From Patagioenas fasciata (Eukaryota; Chordata; Aves; Columbiformes; Columbidae): a stretch of 64,000 nt of DNA. Both the position numbers and the translations under genes were made by a program. Below, piece after piece: positions 62,074 through 64,000 of this stretch (within the stretch, counting starts at the first letter, position 1; each line of letters begins with the position of its first letter). The notes beneath the pieces were generated by a model. The model was not told where the DNA came from. It was given only the letters and a program-made list of their open reading frames with translations, and ran no database searches. The stretch covers positions 13,461,001 through 13,525,000 of the forward strand of contig NC_092520.1 of NCBI RefSeq assembly GCF_037038585.1, given 5' to 3'.

Positions 62074-64000
62074 AACCCAAACACACAGCTAGGATGCAGC
62101 TGGGAAGCAATGAGGGTCCAGCCCTGCAAGGCCGACACCTGCCCCTTGGCCATGTCAATGGTCATTTCACCCATACAGCCCTCTGAGCGTGCACAGCCGG
62201 CATGGGGGATTTCAGCTTGGCAGCCCCATCCACAGCTATGCCCACCCCTTGCTCTCTCCTTCTTCCTACACTGGAGGAACTCGTACAAAAATCAGCAAAA
62301 CCTTTGCTCTGTCCTCCCTTGTGTCTCATCCTCACCAAAGATGCCAGCAGGACACATGGCCAGCATTTAGCAAGGATGGTGCAAGTCCGGTTGTTTTTCA
62401 TGCCGCTGACCATTGCCCCATGCTTCCCCATACACGTACATGGTGCTGTCTTTTCTCTTACACTGAGAGCGCAAGCACTGGGGGAAGGGCAGCGGGGAAA
62501 GATTGCAGAAAAAGCCAATTAGTAGGGGACATTTTTTAATTTTGGTCCTGCAGGGATGCATCTCTCGTAAAGGGAAGATAGAAATCCAGGTTCTTGAATG
62601 GAAATCTAACTACCCCGTGTTCATAAAGCGCAGGCAGTGAGCAGTCGTGCTCACGAGGTGGCTGCTGGGCTGGCGTCACCCTGCACTGCAACACACCTGA
62701 GCTTTGTGTTCAGCTGCCAGAATGGCAAACCGGCTCATCAGCGCCAAAGGGTCAGGCCCTGGCTGGTGATGGACATCCAGCAGAATAATTTGGGGATCTT
62801 CTGTCTGAAAAGAGCACACAAATTGACCTTCTCGAGAAAAATCTGTCTTTTCTTCTGCCAGGAGCACTTTAAAACACTGGGAGAAGAGCCTTTCTTGTGG
62901 TATTTAGGCATTTCCGTAATGCACTCTGGGAGTGAGGGCTCTGATTAAGATTTATAAGGCTCATTTTAACATACCGCTCAACCTGAACCCTTGTGAAGAA
63001 GACAAACAAGTTATCTTCCAGGAAATCCCTGCAATGCATGTAAAAACTGTACGCAGGCTATGTGTGTATTTCTATGTACACAATACAAAAATAAATGCAA
63101 GCGTATAAAAACAACATTCTGTAGAATGATTTTAATTTCTGTTTTATTTATATTTAAGAGCTATATGAGCAATTAACTTTTTGTACTGCTAAAAATTCTG
63201 ACAGAAAACTGCAGCACGTAGAGCTGACTTGAAACTTCAGTTTTGTTCTGCATAAATTAAAAAGTCAACAAATGTTTCCCTTATAGGACAAATGAAATCC
63301 TTAATTTCAAACTCAAGCTTTCTAATTGTAGTTTTGGAATGGAAATAAATTTGTAAACAAAAAGATATTCTCTATAAAAAACTGAATAATTTTTTGTTTG
63401 AAAACATCCCCACAACACCATAAATGATTTTCCACTTCTGTGTCGTTCTTTAATTACTGAATGGCATTCACTAAATGTGTCAGTATTTCTGAGTCTATAT
63501 CTTTATAGAGAAAAGAAATTCTGGGTTCATGGTGTCAGGCTGGCACGAATGGGTCTGCTCTGTAGGCTGAGAGATGCAGGTTGAGGTAAATCAGCCACAG
63601 GCTTGGGGGCTGCTGTCAGTGTCGCCTGGGGGACGCAAAGCAGGTGGTGGTGTCACCTCCATCCTCCCCCAGTATCGTCCTTGCAGCCATCCCTGGTTCC
63701 CCTAGGGCACCCATGTTGCTTTCTCCAAGGACATGCCAAACTCAGCTCCTCTTCTGGGACTTCTCCGTGCTTTGGCAAGCAGCACTACCAAGGAACGGTG
63801 AATACGGGGATGCAGAGGGCTCGTGTTACTGCTCTGGGCAGCTGGGACTCCCCCTCATTGTGCTGGCCATGGGTGATGGGCCATGAAGCACCTCATCTGA
63901 CTCAGTTGATGCAGTATCAATGCAATGCCACTTTAGTGGAACTAAACTAGTGGTTTCTAGCACTTATCACTAAGGCTACAAATATCCCTCATGCCTCATA

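Larger units (their letters stand above)
60910..64000 (-). other. MAML2: Part of MAML2 intron 3
   Basis: This is upstream of exon 4 on the minus strand. No Gln-rich coding sequence expected for exon 3 or exon 2 is present, so this is taken as intron running off the window. It holds two plus-strand CR1 fragments (61007-61205 and 61527-62073). The AT-rich stretch 62940-63500 and the G+C-richer stretch 63530-63950 contain only random-looking ORFs. Confidence 0.75.

Noticed and set aside
1..64000. CRISPR arrays, tRNA, rRNA, operons or phage-like genes
   Set aside because: None was seen. The content is vertebrate: introns with GT-AG borders, a CpG island and CR1 LINEs. The only tandem array is the 25-bp minisatellite, which has no spacers.

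Overview
The window looks like nuclear DNA from a bird. It is a large-intron vertebrate region carrying at least ten CR1 (chicken repeat 1) LINE fragments. Most of these end in the typical CR1 3' signature, short repeats of the ATTCTATGA / ATTCTGTGA type. Only four coding exons can be supported. All lie on the minus strand and belong to two genes: MTMR2 (myotubularin-related phosphatase 2) and MAML2 (mastermind-like 2). From memory, the human orthologues are neighbours at 11q21 in the same order and orientation, so both exon content and gene order support the assignment. No prokaryotic, viral or phage gene is visible.

Layout. Positions 1-14298 are the start of an MTMR2 intron lying 3' of exon 2; exon 3 was not found and probably lies beyond position 1. 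MTMR2 exon 2 is 14299-14404. Intron 1 is 14405-35631 (21.2 kb). MTMR2 exon 1, with the start codon, is 35632-35714, inside a CpG island (about 35350-36070) that should hold the promoter. A 13-codon upstream ORF in strong initiation context lies 51 nt upstream of the MTMR2 start. The intergenic interval runs from about 36.1 to 51.5 kb and holds an old minus-strand CR1 relic, a younger plus-strand CR1 copy, a 25-bp minisatellite and no supported gene. The probable MAML2 3' UTR is about 51.56-54.66 kb. The final MAML2 coding exon is 54657-55639, intron 4 is 55640-60797, exon 4 is 60798-60909, and part of intron 3 runs to the end of the window.

The exon joins were checked by phase. MTMR2 exon 1 ends two bases into a Ser codon that exon 2 completes. 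MAML2 exon 4 ends one base into a Gly codon that exon 5 completes. All visible donors are GT and acceptors AG.

The two genes work in different pathways. MTMR2 is a phosphoinositide 3-phosphatase of endosomal membranes, and only its Ser-rich N-terminus is encoded here. MAML2 is a nuclear coactivator of the Notch-RBPJ complex, and only its C-terminal third is encoded here. Their proximity is conserved synteny, not an operon-like arrangement. I found no convincing new biological system. The points most worth following up are the MTMR2 upstream ORF, the strong antisense orientation bias of the CR1 copies, a tail-to-tail CR1 pair, a hydrophobic ORF in MTMR2 intron 1, and several intervals that read like conserved non-coding elements.
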